Source of the DNA: Actinokineospora bangkokensis
Lineage (GTDB): Bacteria > Actinomycetota > Actinomycetes > Mycobacteriales > Pseudonocardiaceae
Direction of reading: 5' to 3'
Assembly: GCF_001940455.1 (NCBI RefSeq)
Contig: NZ_MKQR01000028.1
Location: 40,823 to 101,554, forward strand
Length of the DNA: 60,732 bases
The position numbers and the translations under genes are program-made. How positions within the stretch are numbered: position 1 is the stretch's first letter; each line of letters starts with the position of its first letter. Under the pieces are notes generated by a model. That model was given only the letters and a program-made list of their open reading frames with translations, did not search any database and had not been told where the DNA came from. Positions 1 through 9,141 of this stretch are shown in pieces.

Positions 1-199
1 GGGTTGCGGGGTGGGGGTGGGGTTGGTCGAACGATGGCTTTAGGGATGGGCTTCGCCACGGGGCATGGGGTGCTGGGGGTGCGTGGGGCTGGGCACGGTG
101 GGTTGTGGGTAGGAGGCGATGACTGGACGACGGCTTTGGGGGATGGGCTTCGCCACGGGGCATGGGGGTACGAGCCGGGTGGGGCGGTGGGCTGCTGGG
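1..199 (-). repeat. Two A-type dispersed repeat units
   Basis: No gene is supported here. On the minus strand, directly downstream of the DnaN-paralog stop, the same 25-bp block occurs at 46-70 and 143-167 (ATGGGCTTCGCC followed by ACGGGGCATGGGG on the plus strand), with degenerate flanks. Related units occur near 17.3, 34.5, 57.0 and 60.6 kb. Each block holds a GGC-GAA-GCC mini-hairpin. Confidence 0.75.
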
Positions 200-1303
200 T
201 TAGTGGGGGGTGTGGCGGATGGGGACGAGGATGTAGCGGATGGTGACTTCTCCTGGGTGTTCGGCGGTGAGGGTGGTGGCGCGGAGGCCGGGTTGGATGG
301 AGAGGCGGACCTGGGTGCCGGCGAAGGGGCGGAGGGCGTCGAGGAGGAAGCGGGATTGGTAGGCGGGGGTGGTTCTGCCGCCGAGGGTGGTGGCCTTGAC
401 GGATTCCTCCGCTTCGCCGGTCTGGGGGTTGGTGGCGTGGAGGTGGAGGGCGGTGTCGGTGGGGGTGAGGGTGATGACGCCGCGGGGGTCGGCGTAGAGG
501 GAGGTGCGGCGGGTGGCGGCGAGGAGGGCGTCCGCGTCGACGATGACCTCTGTGTCTACCTTGGACAGTTGGACGGCTGCCTCGGTGACGAAGGTGCCGT
601 CGAGGACGGCGGTGGTGGCGGTGGTGCGGTTCCAGGACAGGGTGAAGTGGTTGTGGGCGGCGTGCACGTGGACGTCGCCGTCGACCTGCTTGGCGACCTC
701 CGACAGGAGGGTGGCGGGGACGAGGGCGTCGACCGGGGGGCCGGTGGGGGTCCAGGGGAGGGTGGCGATGGCCATCCGGTAGCGGTCGGTGGCGCGGAGG
801 ACGAGGTGGTCGTCCTCGGACTGGACGCGGACGCCGGTGAAGAGGGGGAGGGCGTCGTCGCGGGAGGCGGTGCCCGCGACCGTGGTCAGGGCGGTGGACA
901 GGTGGTGGGCGGCGACGACGCCGTTGGGGCGGGTGGGGGGTTCGGGGACGCCGGGGTGGAGGGCGGCGTCGAGCAGGGGCAGGGCGTAGCGGGCGTCGTC
1001 GGTGCGGATGGCGAGCCTGCTGCCCTCGACGACCAGGCGGACCCGGGGGGCGGTGAGGGCCTTGAGGGTCTCGGCCAGTGGGCGGGCGGGTACCAGCACG
1101 CGGCCGTCCGCGTGCACCGACGCCGAGCACCGGACGGCCGCTGAGCGCTCGCGGTCGCTGGCGGCGAGCGTGGCGCCGGTGGCGTCGGCGGTGATCAGCA
1201 GGCCGCTGAGGACCGGGTCGACGAGCGCGCCGGGCGCCAGCCGCACGAGGTCGGCCGCCGCCGCGGCGAGGCCGTCGGTGGTCGCGGTCAGGTCCAGGGT
1301 CAT
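200..1303 (-). CDS. DnaN-like sliding clamp paralog (DNA polymerase III beta subunit family)
   Basis: A 367-residue protein resembling the three-domain beta sliding clamp that tethers DNA polymerases to DNA. Clamp-type segments include LPLFTGVRVQ and ATDRYRMA in the middle domain and a C-terminal RFLLDALRPF...YILVPIR that matches the usual clamp ending (LMPMR-like). The length fits the family. I start at ATG 1303 (MTLDLTATTDG), because extending to 1354 adds an unlikely N-terminus. There is no convincing Shine-Dalgarno, and a TAGCGT -10-like hexamer lies a few bases upstream, so the mRNA may be leaderless. The replicative dnaN normally sits beside dnaA and gyrB, so this copy away from that context is probably a paralog. 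Paralogs of this kind can serve repair or give resistance to clamp-binding peptides such as griselimycin. That role here is inference from the neighbouring exporter. Confidence 0.85.
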   Translation of the reverse strand: MTLDLTATTDGLAAAAADLVRLAPGALVDPVLSGLLITADATGATLAASDRERSAAVRCSASVHADGRVLVPARPLAETLKALTAPRVRLVVEGSRLAIRTDDARYALPLLDAALHPGVPEPPTRPNGVVAAHHLSTALTTVAGTASRDDALPLFTGVRVQSEDDHLVLRATDRYRMAIATLPWTPTGPPVDALVPATLLSEVAKQVDGDVHVHAAHNHFTLSWNRTTATTAVLDGTFVTEAAVQLSKVDTEVIVDADALLAATRRTSLYADPRGVITLTPTDTALHLHATNPQTGEAEESVKATTLGGRTTPAYQSRFLLDALRPFAGTQVRLSIQPGLRATTLTAEHPGEVTIRYILVPIRHTPH

Positions 1304-1457
1304 GCCGCTGACGCTAGGGACGCCCCCCGACAATCCCGGACCCGCGCCCGCCACCCCCGCCGCGGTTCACTCGGTCGTGTAACCAGCAGGGCGTCGGGAT
1401 CCCCTGTGCGCCAAGAGGTCCGTGCTGCACCGGTGTCGCGTTGGGACAGCAGGGCGG

Positions 1458-2687
1458 TCAGGCGACCGGGGCGAAGTCCTGCTGGCGGTCGGCGGCGCTG
1501 ACGGTGCCGCGGCGCAGGTAGAGCACGCCGGTGAAGAGGAGGCCGACGACGCTGGCCGCGAGGTAGGAGGCCTCCACGCCGACGAGCTCGACGAGCTGGC
1601 CGGAGAGGGACTGGCCCGCCGCCAGGCCCAGGGTGACCGCGGTGACCACCCACCCGAACGCCTCCGTCGCGCTGCTGCTCGGGGTGACCAGCTCGATCGC
1701 GGCGGAGTGGGCGGTGCACTGCGGGGTCACCAGGCAGCCCGCCACCAGCAGGGCGATGGCCAGGCCGACCAGGGAGCCGGGCAGCGCCAGCAGGGCCAGC
1801 AGCACCGAGAAGCCGCCGAGCAGCACCGGCAGGCGCAGGCCCATCGGGCGCGGCCACGGGCGCACCCCGTAGTAGACGCCGAAGGCCACCGAGCTGACCG
1901 ACCAGAGGCCGAGCAGCAGCCCGCCCGCCGGGGGGTTGCCCGCCTCGGTGGCGGCGGCGGGGACGGCGACCTCGACGAAACCGATGGTGACGCCGAAGCC
2001 CATCGCGGCCAGGGCCACCGTGCGCATGCCCCGGGAGCGCAGCACGCCGAGCAGGCCGGAGGGCGTCGCGGGCTCGGGGCGGAAGCGGCGGATGGTCGGG
2101 GTCAGGGCGAACCAGTAGGCGCCGAGCACCATGCACACCGCGCCCGCGACCACGCCGGTGCCCGCCCAGGGGGCGGCGACGAGCACGCCGGACAGGGCCG
2201 GGCCGAGGATGAAGAAGACCTCCATGCTGATCGCCTCGTAGGCCAGGGCCGCCGAGCGGACCGGCCCGGAGGGCACCAGCCGGGTCCACATGGCCCGGGA
2301 GGCCGAGCCCACCATGGGCTCGAAGGCGCCGATGGCGAAGCCGACGGCCATCAGCAGCGGGGTGGCCGCGCGCTGCTCGACGACGACCACGCCGAGGGCG
2401 ACCGCCCCGGTGAACAGCGTGGTCGTGACCAGCAGCGGCCGCGACGGGCCCACCCGGTCCATGATCCGGCCCTGCGCGACCGACCCCACCGCCACGCCGA
2501 TCAGCTCCGCGGCGGACACCAGCCCGGCGATCGCGAACGACCCGGTGGTGCGCTGCACGTAGAGCAGCAGCGCCAGGCCGATCATCGCGATGGGCAGGCG
2601 CGCGAAGAGGGCGGCGAGCACCGGGACGCGCGCGCCGGGGGAGGTCAGGGCGGCGCGGTAGTCGGCGAGACCGGTGGAGTGGGACAT
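1458..2687 (-). CDS. MFS transporter, probable drug efflux
   Basis: A 409-residue, roughly 12-helix major facilitator protein with an MFS-type loop GRIMDRVGPSRPLL between helices 2 and 3. The sequence resembles small-molecule exporters, but the substrate is not predictable. I start at ATG 2687 (MSHSTGLADYR). A start at 2750 would translate through the operator-like palindromes just upstream. It lies upstream of the DnaN paralog on the same strand with a gap of about 150 bp, so the two may be co-transcribed. GTACC/GGTAC palindromes immediately before the start suggest tight repression. No regulator gene is adjacent. Confidence 0.85.
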   Translation of the reverse strand: MSHSTGLADYRAALTSPGARVPVLAALFARLPIAMIGLALLLYVQRTTGSFAIAGLVSAAELIGVAVGSVAQGRIMDRVGPSRPLLVTTTLFTGAVALGVVVVEQRAATPLLMAVGFAIGAFEPMVGSASRAMWTRLVPSGPVRSAALAYEAISMEVFFILGPALSGVLVAAPWAGTGVVAGAVCMVLGAYWFALTPTIRRFRPEPATPSGLLGVLRSRGMRTVALAAMGFGVTIGFVEVAVPAAATEAGNPPAGGLLLGLWSVSSVAFGVYYGVRPWPRPMGLRLPVLLGGFSVLLALLALPGSLVGLAIALLVAGCLVTPQCTAHSAAIELVTPSSSATEAFGWVVTAVTLGLAAGQSLSGQLVELVGVEASYLAASVVGLLFTGVLYLRRGTVSAADRQQDFAPVA

Positions 2688-2688
2688 G

Positions 2689-2722
2689 CGTACCAGTATG
2701 CGCGATCTGGTACGTGCGTACC
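2689..2722. promoter_or_regulatory. Operator-like inverted repeats before the MFS gene
   Basis: Two overlapping perfect inverted repeats abut the MFS start. CGTACCAG (2689-2696) pairs with CTGGTACG (2707-2714) across 10 bp, and GGTACG-TG-CGTACC occupies 2709-2722. This gives three GTACC half-sites within 34 bp, typical of a dimeric repressor site overlapping a promoter or leader. Confidence 0.6.
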
Positions 2723-2723
2723 A

Positions 2724-3094
2724 AACTGATTCCGGGGTGCTCTCCACCACCTGGGCGGAATCAGGTCACGATCCGGTAACGGATTGTCGATAATGCGCAG
2801 GAACCGGGCAACGAACCAGGTGTGGATGAGTCCTTGAGGGTGAAGACCCTTGAGGTCGGGGTAGGGGTCCGTGCGACCCTCTACCGCAGAGGTTCCCTCC
2901 GGCGAGAGGTTCGGGGCCTGGGCCGGAGGGCGGGGAGCGTGGGTCGTCGGGGGATGGTCCACGCACGGGCTGGAGGCCGGTGCGCCGCGTCGGGGGCGGC
3001 GCCCGGCCTCCGGTCTTCCACCTGGTCGGGTGAGGCGGTTCCTCTGCGGCGGTGAAGTTCGGCCCGCGCGGGACGGCACCCCCGCAAACGCGAA
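2724..3094. other. Intergenic region with a GC-rich hairpin
   Basis: No convincing gene. At 2972-3011 there is a stem of about 16 bp with one bulged T (GGAGGCCGG.GCGCCGC against GCGGCGC.CGGCCTCC) and no following T-run on either strand. An 8-bp direct repeat CCTTGAGG occurs twice, 16 bp apart, near 2832-2855. The function of both is unknown. Confidence 0.4.
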
Positions 3095-3122
3095 GAGGCC
3101 CCGGTCGGGTGACCAGGGCCTC
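3095..3122 (-). terminator. Terminator downstream of crp
   Basis: An inverted repeat GAGGCCC.GGTC / GACC.GGGCCTC begins 15 bp after the crp stop on the minus strand and is followed on that strand by TTCGCGTTT. Confidence 0.8.
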
Positions 3123-3137
3123 ATCGGGAGCCGGTGC

Positions 3138-3812
3138 TCAGCGCGCGCGGCGCGCCAACCGCTCGGGGTCGAGGATCAGCACGCTCTTGCCCTCCAGCCG
3201 CAGCCACCCGCGGTGGGCGAAGTCGGCCAGGGCCTTGTTCACGGTCTCGCGGGAGGCGCCGACGTACTGGGCGATCTCCTCCTGCGTCAGGTCGTGGGTG
3301 ACCCGCAGCAGGCCCGCCTCCTGGGAGCCGAAGCGCTGCGCGAGCTGCAGCAGCGCCTTGGCGACCCGGCCGGGCACGTCGGTGAAGATCAGGTCGGCCA
3401 GCATGCCGTTGGTCCGGCGCAGCCTGCGGGCGATGACCCGCAGCAGCTGCTCGGCGATCTCCGGGCGGCTGCCGATCCACTGCCGCAGCGCCGGGCGGTC
3501 CATGGTCACCGCGCGGACCTCGGTGACCGTGGTGGCGGTCGAGGTGCGCGGGCCCGGGTCGAAGATCGACAGCTCGCCGAACATGTCCGACGGGCCGAAG
3601 ATCCCCAGCAGGTTCTCCCGGCCGTCCGGGGACTTGCGGCCGAGCTTCACCTTCCCCGACTGGATGATGTAGAGCCGGTCGCCGGGCTCACCCTCGGCGA
3701 AGATCACGTGTCCGCGCGGGAACTCGACCGACTCCAGCGTCTGGGCGAGGGCTTCGGCCGCGGCCGGCTCGACCCCTTGGAAGATGCCCGCGCGGGCCAG
3801 GGTCTCATCCAC
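3138..3812 (-). CDS. crp: Crp/GlxR-family cyclic-nucleotide transcription regulator
   Basis: A 224-residue global regulator of the CRP/FNR family, closest in type to mycobacterial Crp (Rv3676) and corynebacterial GlxR. A cyclic-nucleotide-binding beta-roll occupies about residues 5-115, with the phosphate-binding cassette [16 protein letters not shown] at 78-93. A dimer helix follows, then a winged HTH at about 175-200 ([21 protein letters not shown]). The start is GTG 3812, supported by GGAGG six bases upstream on the minus strand. It neighbours the small membrane protein and nth, the conserved actinobacterial arrangement. The promoter must lie in 3813-3967. I did not identify a clear CRP self-site there. 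Confidence 0.95.
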   Translation of the reverse strand: MDETLARAGIFQGVEPAAAEALAQTLESVEFPRGHVIFAEGEPGDRLYIIQSGKVKLGRKSPDGRENLLGIFGPSDMFGELSIFDPGPRTSTATTVTEVRAVTMDRPALRQWIGSRPEIAEQLLRVIARRLRRTNGMLADLIFTDVPGRVAKALLQLAQRFGSQEAGLLRVTHDLTQEEIAQYVGASRETVNKALADFAHRGWLRLEGKSVLILDPERLARRAR

Positions 3813-3967
3813 CTCGGTCCTCCTGTTTCCACCCGGCGGCCAAGGCTGCGCCGCCGATCACTACCGACAGTGTAGGGGGTGCCCCGGCAGATCCCGGGGG
3901 CCACGCCGACTGTCCGGTAACAAACCTCCGGCGCAGGTCACCGCCCCAAGCGCATGACCTTAGCGCC

Positions 3968-4225
3968 CTACCCCCGACCCCGGCGACCGCGCAGCTTGGC
4001 GGCCCGGCCGCCGAGGCGGCGCAGCCGGAACAGCTCCAGGGCGCGGCCGATGCCGTGGCCGTAGAGCGCGCGCACCTCGTCCGGGCGGGCCTGCTCCAGG
4101 AACTCCTCGACGTCGGTCTCCTGCACGGCCATGCTCATGCTGCGCAGCCGGGCCTCCACGCGCTCCATGAACAGCGCGAAGAACATGATGATCAGCGGTA
4201 CCGCGAACACGAACCAGACAGCCAT
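3968..4225 (-). CDS. Small membrane protein between crp and nth (Rv3675-like)
   Basis: An 85-residue protein starting at ATG 4225 (MAVWFVFAVP). One N-terminal hydrophobic helix covers about residues 3-20. A charged cytoplasmic segment follows (QETDVEEFLEQARPDEVRALYGHGIGRALELFRLRR) and an Arg/Gly-rich tail. Homologs occupy the same place between crp and nth in mycobacteria (Rv3675), so position supports it as a real gene. The function is unknown. It is divergent from nth with about 115 bp between starts, and it is upstream of crp on the same strand with 155 bp between its stop and the crp start. Confidence 0.8.
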   Translation of the reverse strand: MAVWFVFAVPLIIMFFALFMERVEARLRSMSMAVQETDVEEFLEQARPDEVRALYGHGIGRALELFRLRRLGGRAAKLRGRRGRG

Positions 4226-4339
4226 GGTGTCGTCGATCCTCGCTCGGCTCGTGAGCGGTCCGGGTCCGCTCGGTGGTGGTCGCCCCTGGAGACGTCCGGG
4301 GCCCATCTCGGGTTGTCCGACGGCCCGTAGGCTAGCGAG

Positions 4340-5143
4340 GTGCCTCCCACCACCCGACGACCGCCCCGCACCGCCGAGGCGGGCGCCACCCCGGGGCTCG
4401 CGCTGACCCGCCGGGCCCGCCGGATGGTCCGCGCGCTCGCCGAGGGCTACCCCGACGCCCACTGCGAGCTGGACTTCACCACCCCGCTGGAGCTGGCGGT
4501 GGCGACCATCCTGTCCGCGCAGTGCACCGACGTGCGGGTCAACCTGACCACCCCGGCGCTGTTCGCGAAGTACCGGTCGGCCGCGGACTACGCGGGCGCC
4601 GACCGCACCGAGCTGGAGGAGATGATCCGCCCGACCGGGTTCTACCGGAACAAGACCAGCTCGCTGATGGGGCTGGGGGCGGCGCTGGTGGAGCGGTTCG
4701 ACGGCGAGGTGCCCGCCCGGCTGGACGAGCTGGTGACGCTGCCCGGGATCGGGCGCAAGACCGCCAATGTCATCCTCGGCAACGCCTTCGGCGTCCCGGG
4801 GATCACGGTGGACACCCACTTCGGGCGGCTGGTGCGCCGCTGGGAGTGGACCGCGGAGGACGACCCGGTCAAGGTGGAGCACGCCGTCGGCGCGATCATC
4901 CCGCGCAAGGACTGGACGATGGCCTCGCACTGGATCATCTTCCACGGCCGCCGGGTCTGCCACGCCCGCAAGCCCGCGTGCGGCGCCTGCTTCCTGGCCC
5001 CGGACTGCCCGGCCAGCGGCACCGGCGAGGTCGACCCGGTCAAGGCGGCGAAGCTGGTCAAGGGCGAGGAGGCCGAGCACCTGCTGGCGCTGGCCGAGCG
5101 GGTGCGCGACGAGGGCTACCGGCCGGGGAAGTCGGGCGGGTGA
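4340..5143 (+). CDS. nth: Endonuclease III (bifunctional DNA glycosylase/AP lyase)
   Basis: A 267-residue base-excision repair enzyme that removes oxidised pyrimidines and cleaves AP sites. The helix-hairpin-helix [10 protein letters not shown] carries the catalytic Lys140. [11 protein letters not shown] carries the catalytic Asp158. A [4Fe-4S] cluster motif is complete: Cys207-x6-Cys214-x2-Cys217-x5-Cys223. The start is GTG 4340. It is the first gene of an operon with a tlpA-like, a NUDIX and a marP gene; the next gene's GTG overlaps its TGA. Confidence 0.97.
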   Translation: MPPTTRRPPRTAEAGATPGLALTRRARRMVRALAEGYPDAHCELDFTTPLELAVATILSAQCTDVRVNLTTPALFAKYRSAADYAGADRTELEEMIRPTGFYRNKTSSLMGLGAALVERFDGEVPARLDELVTLPGIGRKTANVILGNAFGVPGITVDTHFGRLVRRWEWTAEDDPVKVEHAVGAIIPRKDWTMASHWIIFHGRRVCHARKPACGACFLAPDCPASGTGEVDPVKAAKLVKGEEAEHLLALAERVRDEGYRPGKSGG

Positions 5144-5748
5144 GCCCACGCCTGCGGTGGGCGCTGGTCGCGGTGGTGCTGGTGGTCGCCGCGGCCGTGG
5201 CGCTGTGGCCCCGCTCCGACGACCCCGCCGCGCCCGCGGCACCCACCACACCGGCCGCCGACCTCGCCCCGGCGCGCCAAGCTGCGGCCCTGACGGGCTG
5301 CGCGGTGTCCCCGCAGCGGGCGCAAGCGCTTGCCGACTCCACCGCCACGTGCCTCGCCACTGGCAGGCAGGTCGACGCGGCCGCGGTCCTGGGCGGCAGG
5401 GACGTGCTGGTCAACGTCTGGGCGACCTGGTGCCAGCCGTGCCGGGAGGAGCTGCCGGTGCTCGCCGAGTACGCCGCCGGGCCGGGCGCGCTGCCGGTCG
5501 TCGGGCTGGCCGTGCAGAGCCCCGAGGGCGACGCGTTGCAACTGCTCACCGCGCTCGGCGTGCGCTTCCCGAACCTGCTCGACGGCGCGGGCTCGGTCAC
5601 CAGGGCCCTGCGGGTGCCCGACGCGCTGCCCGCCTCCTACCTCGTGCGCGCCGACGGGACCGCCGAGTTCATCACGCAGCCGAGGCTGTTCCGCTCGGTC
5701 GACGACGTGCGCGCCACCGCGGCGCGCCTGGGCGGGGGGACCCGATGA
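5140..5748 (+). CDS. TlpA/ResA-like membrane-anchored thioredoxin-fold protein
   Basis: A 202-residue protein starting at GTG 5140, overlapping the nth stop as GTGA. One N-terminal signal-anchor helix (about residues 6-25) precedes an Ala/Pro-rich linker and a thioredoxin-like domain with the active-site WCQPC in [17 protein letters not shown]. It is expected to act outside the membrane in thiol-disulfide exchange, for example protein or cytochrome maturation. The conserved neighbour MarP is a periplasmic protease with a disulfide, so a link to redox folding is plausible but inferred. The mycobacterial counterpart is Rv3673c. Confidence 0.9.
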   Translation: MSPRLRWALVAVVLVVAAAVALWPRSDDPAAPAAPTTPAADLAPARQAAALTGCAVSPQRAQALADSTATCLATGRQVDAAAVLGGRDVLVNVWATWCQPCREELPVLAEYAAGPGALPVVGLAVQSPEGDALQLLTALGVRFPNLLDGAGSVTRALRVPDALPASYLVRADGTAEFITQPRLFRSVDDVRATAARLGGGTR

Positions 5749-6437
5749 CGCACGGACCGCTGGTCGACCCGGCGGAGCTGCCCGGGTGGCTGGCGCCGCT
5801 GGTGCGCGCGACCGGGGAGGTCGACGCCGACGCCTGGCGGCGGGTCACCGGCGGTCGCGGGGCCACCCGCGACGCCGCGGTGCTGGTCCTGTTCGGCGAG
5901 ACCGACGAGCACGGCCCCGACCTGCTGTTCCAGCTGCGCGCCGAGAGCGGCGGCAGCCACTCCGGGCAGGTCGCCTTCCCCGGCGGGTCGGCCGAGCCCG
6001 GCGACGGCGGCCCGGTGGCGACCGCGCTGCGCGAGGCGGTCGAGGAGACCGGGCTCGACCCCGCCGGGGTGGTGCCCGCGGCGCTGCTGCCTCAGGTGGT
6101 GGTGCCGGTGTCCGGGTTCCGGGTGACCCCGGTGCTGGGCTGGTGGCGCGACCCGAGCGACGTGCGCGCCGTCGACCCGGCGGAGTCGCAGGCGGTGGCC
6201 CGCATCCCGCTCGCGCACCTGGCCGACCCGGCGAACCGGTTCATGGTCACCAGCCCGGGTTCGCGGTTCACCGGGCCCGCGTTCTCCGCACCGGGCATGC
6301 TGATCTGGGGTTTCACGGCGGGGCTGCTGACGGCGGTGCTGCACGCGGGCGGTTGGGAGCGGCCGTGGGACACCGGGGACGTGCGCGACCTGTCGGCGGC
6401 GTGGCGCGCGGTGGGATCGACGGGCGCGGAGGTCTAG
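5745..6437 (+). CDS. NUDIX hydrolase, CoA-pyrophosphatase type
   Basis: A 230-residue protein starting at ATG 5745, overlapping the previous stop (ATGA). The NUDIX region is FPGGSAEPGDGG...TALREAVEETGLD, in which the REAVEETG core is intact. The spacing matches NudL/CoA-diphosphatase proteins rather than the classical GX5E box. SGGSHSGQVAFPGG upstream matches the UPF0035 motif of that subgroup. Likely reaction: hydrolysis of CoA or acyl-CoA pyrophosphate. The mycobacterial positional counterpart is Rv3672c. Confidence 0.9.
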   Translation: MTHGPLVDPAELPGWLAPLVRATGEVDADAWRRVTGGRGATRDAAVLVLFGETDEHGPDLLFQLRAESGGSHSGQVAFPGGSAEPGDGGPVATALREAVEETGLDPAGVVPAALLPQVVVPVSGFRVTPVLGWWRDPSDVRAVDPAESQAVARIPLAHLADPANRFMVTSPGSRFTGPAFSAPGMLIWGFTAGLLTAVLHAGGWERPWDTGDVRDLSAAWRAVGSTGAEV

Positions 6438-6441
6438 CGAC

Positions 6442-7626
<1,185 letters not shown>

Positions 7627-7638
7627 CCCGCGGGAGTC

Positions 7639-8577
7639 TCAGTGCGCGGCGAGGAAGCGCAGCAGCAGGGCGTTGGTGGTGCCCGGGTCCTCCTCGTGCG
7701 GGAAGTGCCCGGTCTCGGGGATGTCGTGGCGCACGTGGTGGGCCACGTGGTCCTTCGACGCCTCCCGGCTCCCGGGCAGGATGCACGGGTCTCCCGCGCC
7801 GTAGAGCTGCTGCGCGGGCACGTCGACGGGCCTGCTGAGCGCCTCGGTGAACCGGCGGCCCTCGCTGCGCAGCAGGGAGCGCACGGCCCAGCGGTAGTAC
7901 TCCATCGAGCAGTGCGCCACGCCCTGCACCAGCGCGGCCTCGCGGCAGCGGCTCACGCACTCGACGAAGTCCGGCGTGGTCTGCCAGCGCTCCCCGGCCC
8001 AGCGCCGGATCAGGGTCTCCACGACCGCGCCCCGCTCCCTGGTCAGCCACCGCTCCGGCAGCACGGGCAGCTGCGCGCGGAACACGTGGCCCAGCGCGAG
8101 CGCTTGGTTGCGTGAGCGGCCGCGCAGCGCGGTGCGGCGGATGCGCCCGCGCAGCGCGAGCGGGTGCGGGGCGGACACCGTGGTGATCGACCGCACGAGC
8201 CGGGGGTGCAGGGCACCGACGGACCAGGCCAGCTGCCCGCCCCAGCCGTGCCCGACGACGTGCGCGGTGTCCTCACCGAGCGCGCGCACCAGGCCCGCGA
8301 CATCGCCCGCCAGCGTCCAGGCGTCGTAGCCGCGCGGCGGCTTGTCGGTGTCGCCGTAGCCGCGCAGGTCGACCGCGACCGCGCGGTAGCCCGCCCCGGC
8401 GAGCGCGGGCAGCTGGTGGCGCCAGGCCCACCAGAACTCCGCGAAGCCGTGCAGCAGCAGCACCAGCGGGCCGCTGCCCGCCTCGGCCACGTGCACCCGG
8501 ATGCCGTTGGCGTAGACGTCGCGGTGGGTCCAGGGCCCCTCGACGCGGACGCTGGAGGGGTCCGGCGCGCCAGCCAC
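7639..8577 (-). CDS. Alpha/beta-hydrolase fold protein, EphE-like, lacking the catalytic nucleophile
   Basis: A 312-residue alpha/beta-hydrolase protein in the position of mycobacterial ephE (Rv3670). The oxyanion-type LLLHGFAEFWWAWRHQLP and the cap region resemble epoxide hydrolases. The nucleophile elbow at about residues 106-112 reads VGHGWGG: Gly stands where Asp (epoxide hydrolase) or Ser (esterase) is required. A C-terminal His region (ETGHFPHEE) and an acid region (YGAGDPC) are present. It may therefore be a non-catalytic or divergently acting member. The start is GTG 8577, seven bases downstream of the holin-superfamily gene, so the two form a unit. Confidence 0.85.
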   Translation of the reverse strand: MAGAPDPSSVRVEGPWTHRDVYANGIRVHVAEAGSGPLVLLLHGFAEFWWAWRHQLPALAGAGYRAVAVDLRGYGDTDKPPRGYDAWTLAGDVAGLVRALGEDTAHVVGHGWGGQLAWSVGALHPRLVRSITTVSAPHPLALRGRIRRTALRGRSRNQALALGHVFRAQLPVLPERWLTRERGAVVETLIRRWAGERWQTTPDFVECVSRCREAALVQGVAHCSMEYYRWAVRSLLRSEGRRFTEALSRPVDVPAQQLYGAGDPCILPGSREASKDHVAHHVRHDIPETGHFPHEEDPGTTNALLLRFLAAH

Positions 8578-8584
8578 GCCCGCG

Positions 8585-9076
8585 TCAGTCGGTGTCGGCG
8601 TGGCCGCCGCGCCTGCCCAGCACCGCGGCGGTGTCCTTGACCGTCTCGATGGTGCGCTTGGGCGCGCGGATGGCCCGCACCTTGCGGTAGCCCAGGTAGC
8701 CGAACAGGCCCGCGAACAGCAGCATCGCGCCGAAGACGATGCCGTAGGCCGCCGACCGGTACAGGCCGATGTCGGCCAGCAGCTCGGCGATGGCGAAGAA
8801 CAGGAAGAAAGAGCTGTAGAGCAGCACCACCAGGGCCACGATGAAGAAGACCGAGCCCTTGAGCCCCTTCTTCACCTCCTTGGTGACCTCGGACTTCGCC
8901 AGCTCCACCTCGGCCCTGACCAGGGTCGACAGGTGCGTGGTCGCGTCCTTGACCAAGGCCCCGATGGACGCGTCGCGGCCTGCGGAGAGGGCGAGGTCGT
9001 CGGCGAGCGGGATCGAGGGGACGGGCGGCAGCCCCGAGCCGTCTGCGTTTCCGTGCGCGCTGGTCACCTGCGACAT
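8585..9076 (-). CDS. Phage-holin-superfamily (DUF1469) membrane protein
   Basis: A 163-residue protein starting at ATG 9076. A polar N-terminus and an amphipathic helix (about 36-72) are followed by two transmembrane helices separated by LADIGLYRS, then a basic C-terminus. This is the Actinobacteria holin-superfamily 3 pattern seen at Rv3669. Despite the family name, nothing nearby is phage-like. It probably has a structural or envelope role. It is transcribed with the EphE-like gene. Confidence 0.85.
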   Translation of the reverse strand: MSQVTSAHGNADGSGLPPVPSIPLADDLALSAGRDASIGALVKDATTHLSTLVRAEVELAKSEVTKEVKKGLKGSVFFIVALVVLLYSSFFLFFAIAELLADIGLYRSAAYGIVFGAMLLFAGLFGYLGYRKVRAIRAPKRTIETVKDTAAVLGRRGGHADTD

Positions 9077-9141
9077 CGTGCCATGCCGCCCCCGCGCACA
9101 CCGGGCGGGCGGGTCCCCGCGTGTTCCTCGGCGCGGCGTGA

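Noticed and set aside
8585..9076. Prophage remnant suggested by a holin-like gene
   Set aside because: The family is a normal actinobacterial membrane protein at a conserved chromosomal site and no phage genes are nearby.
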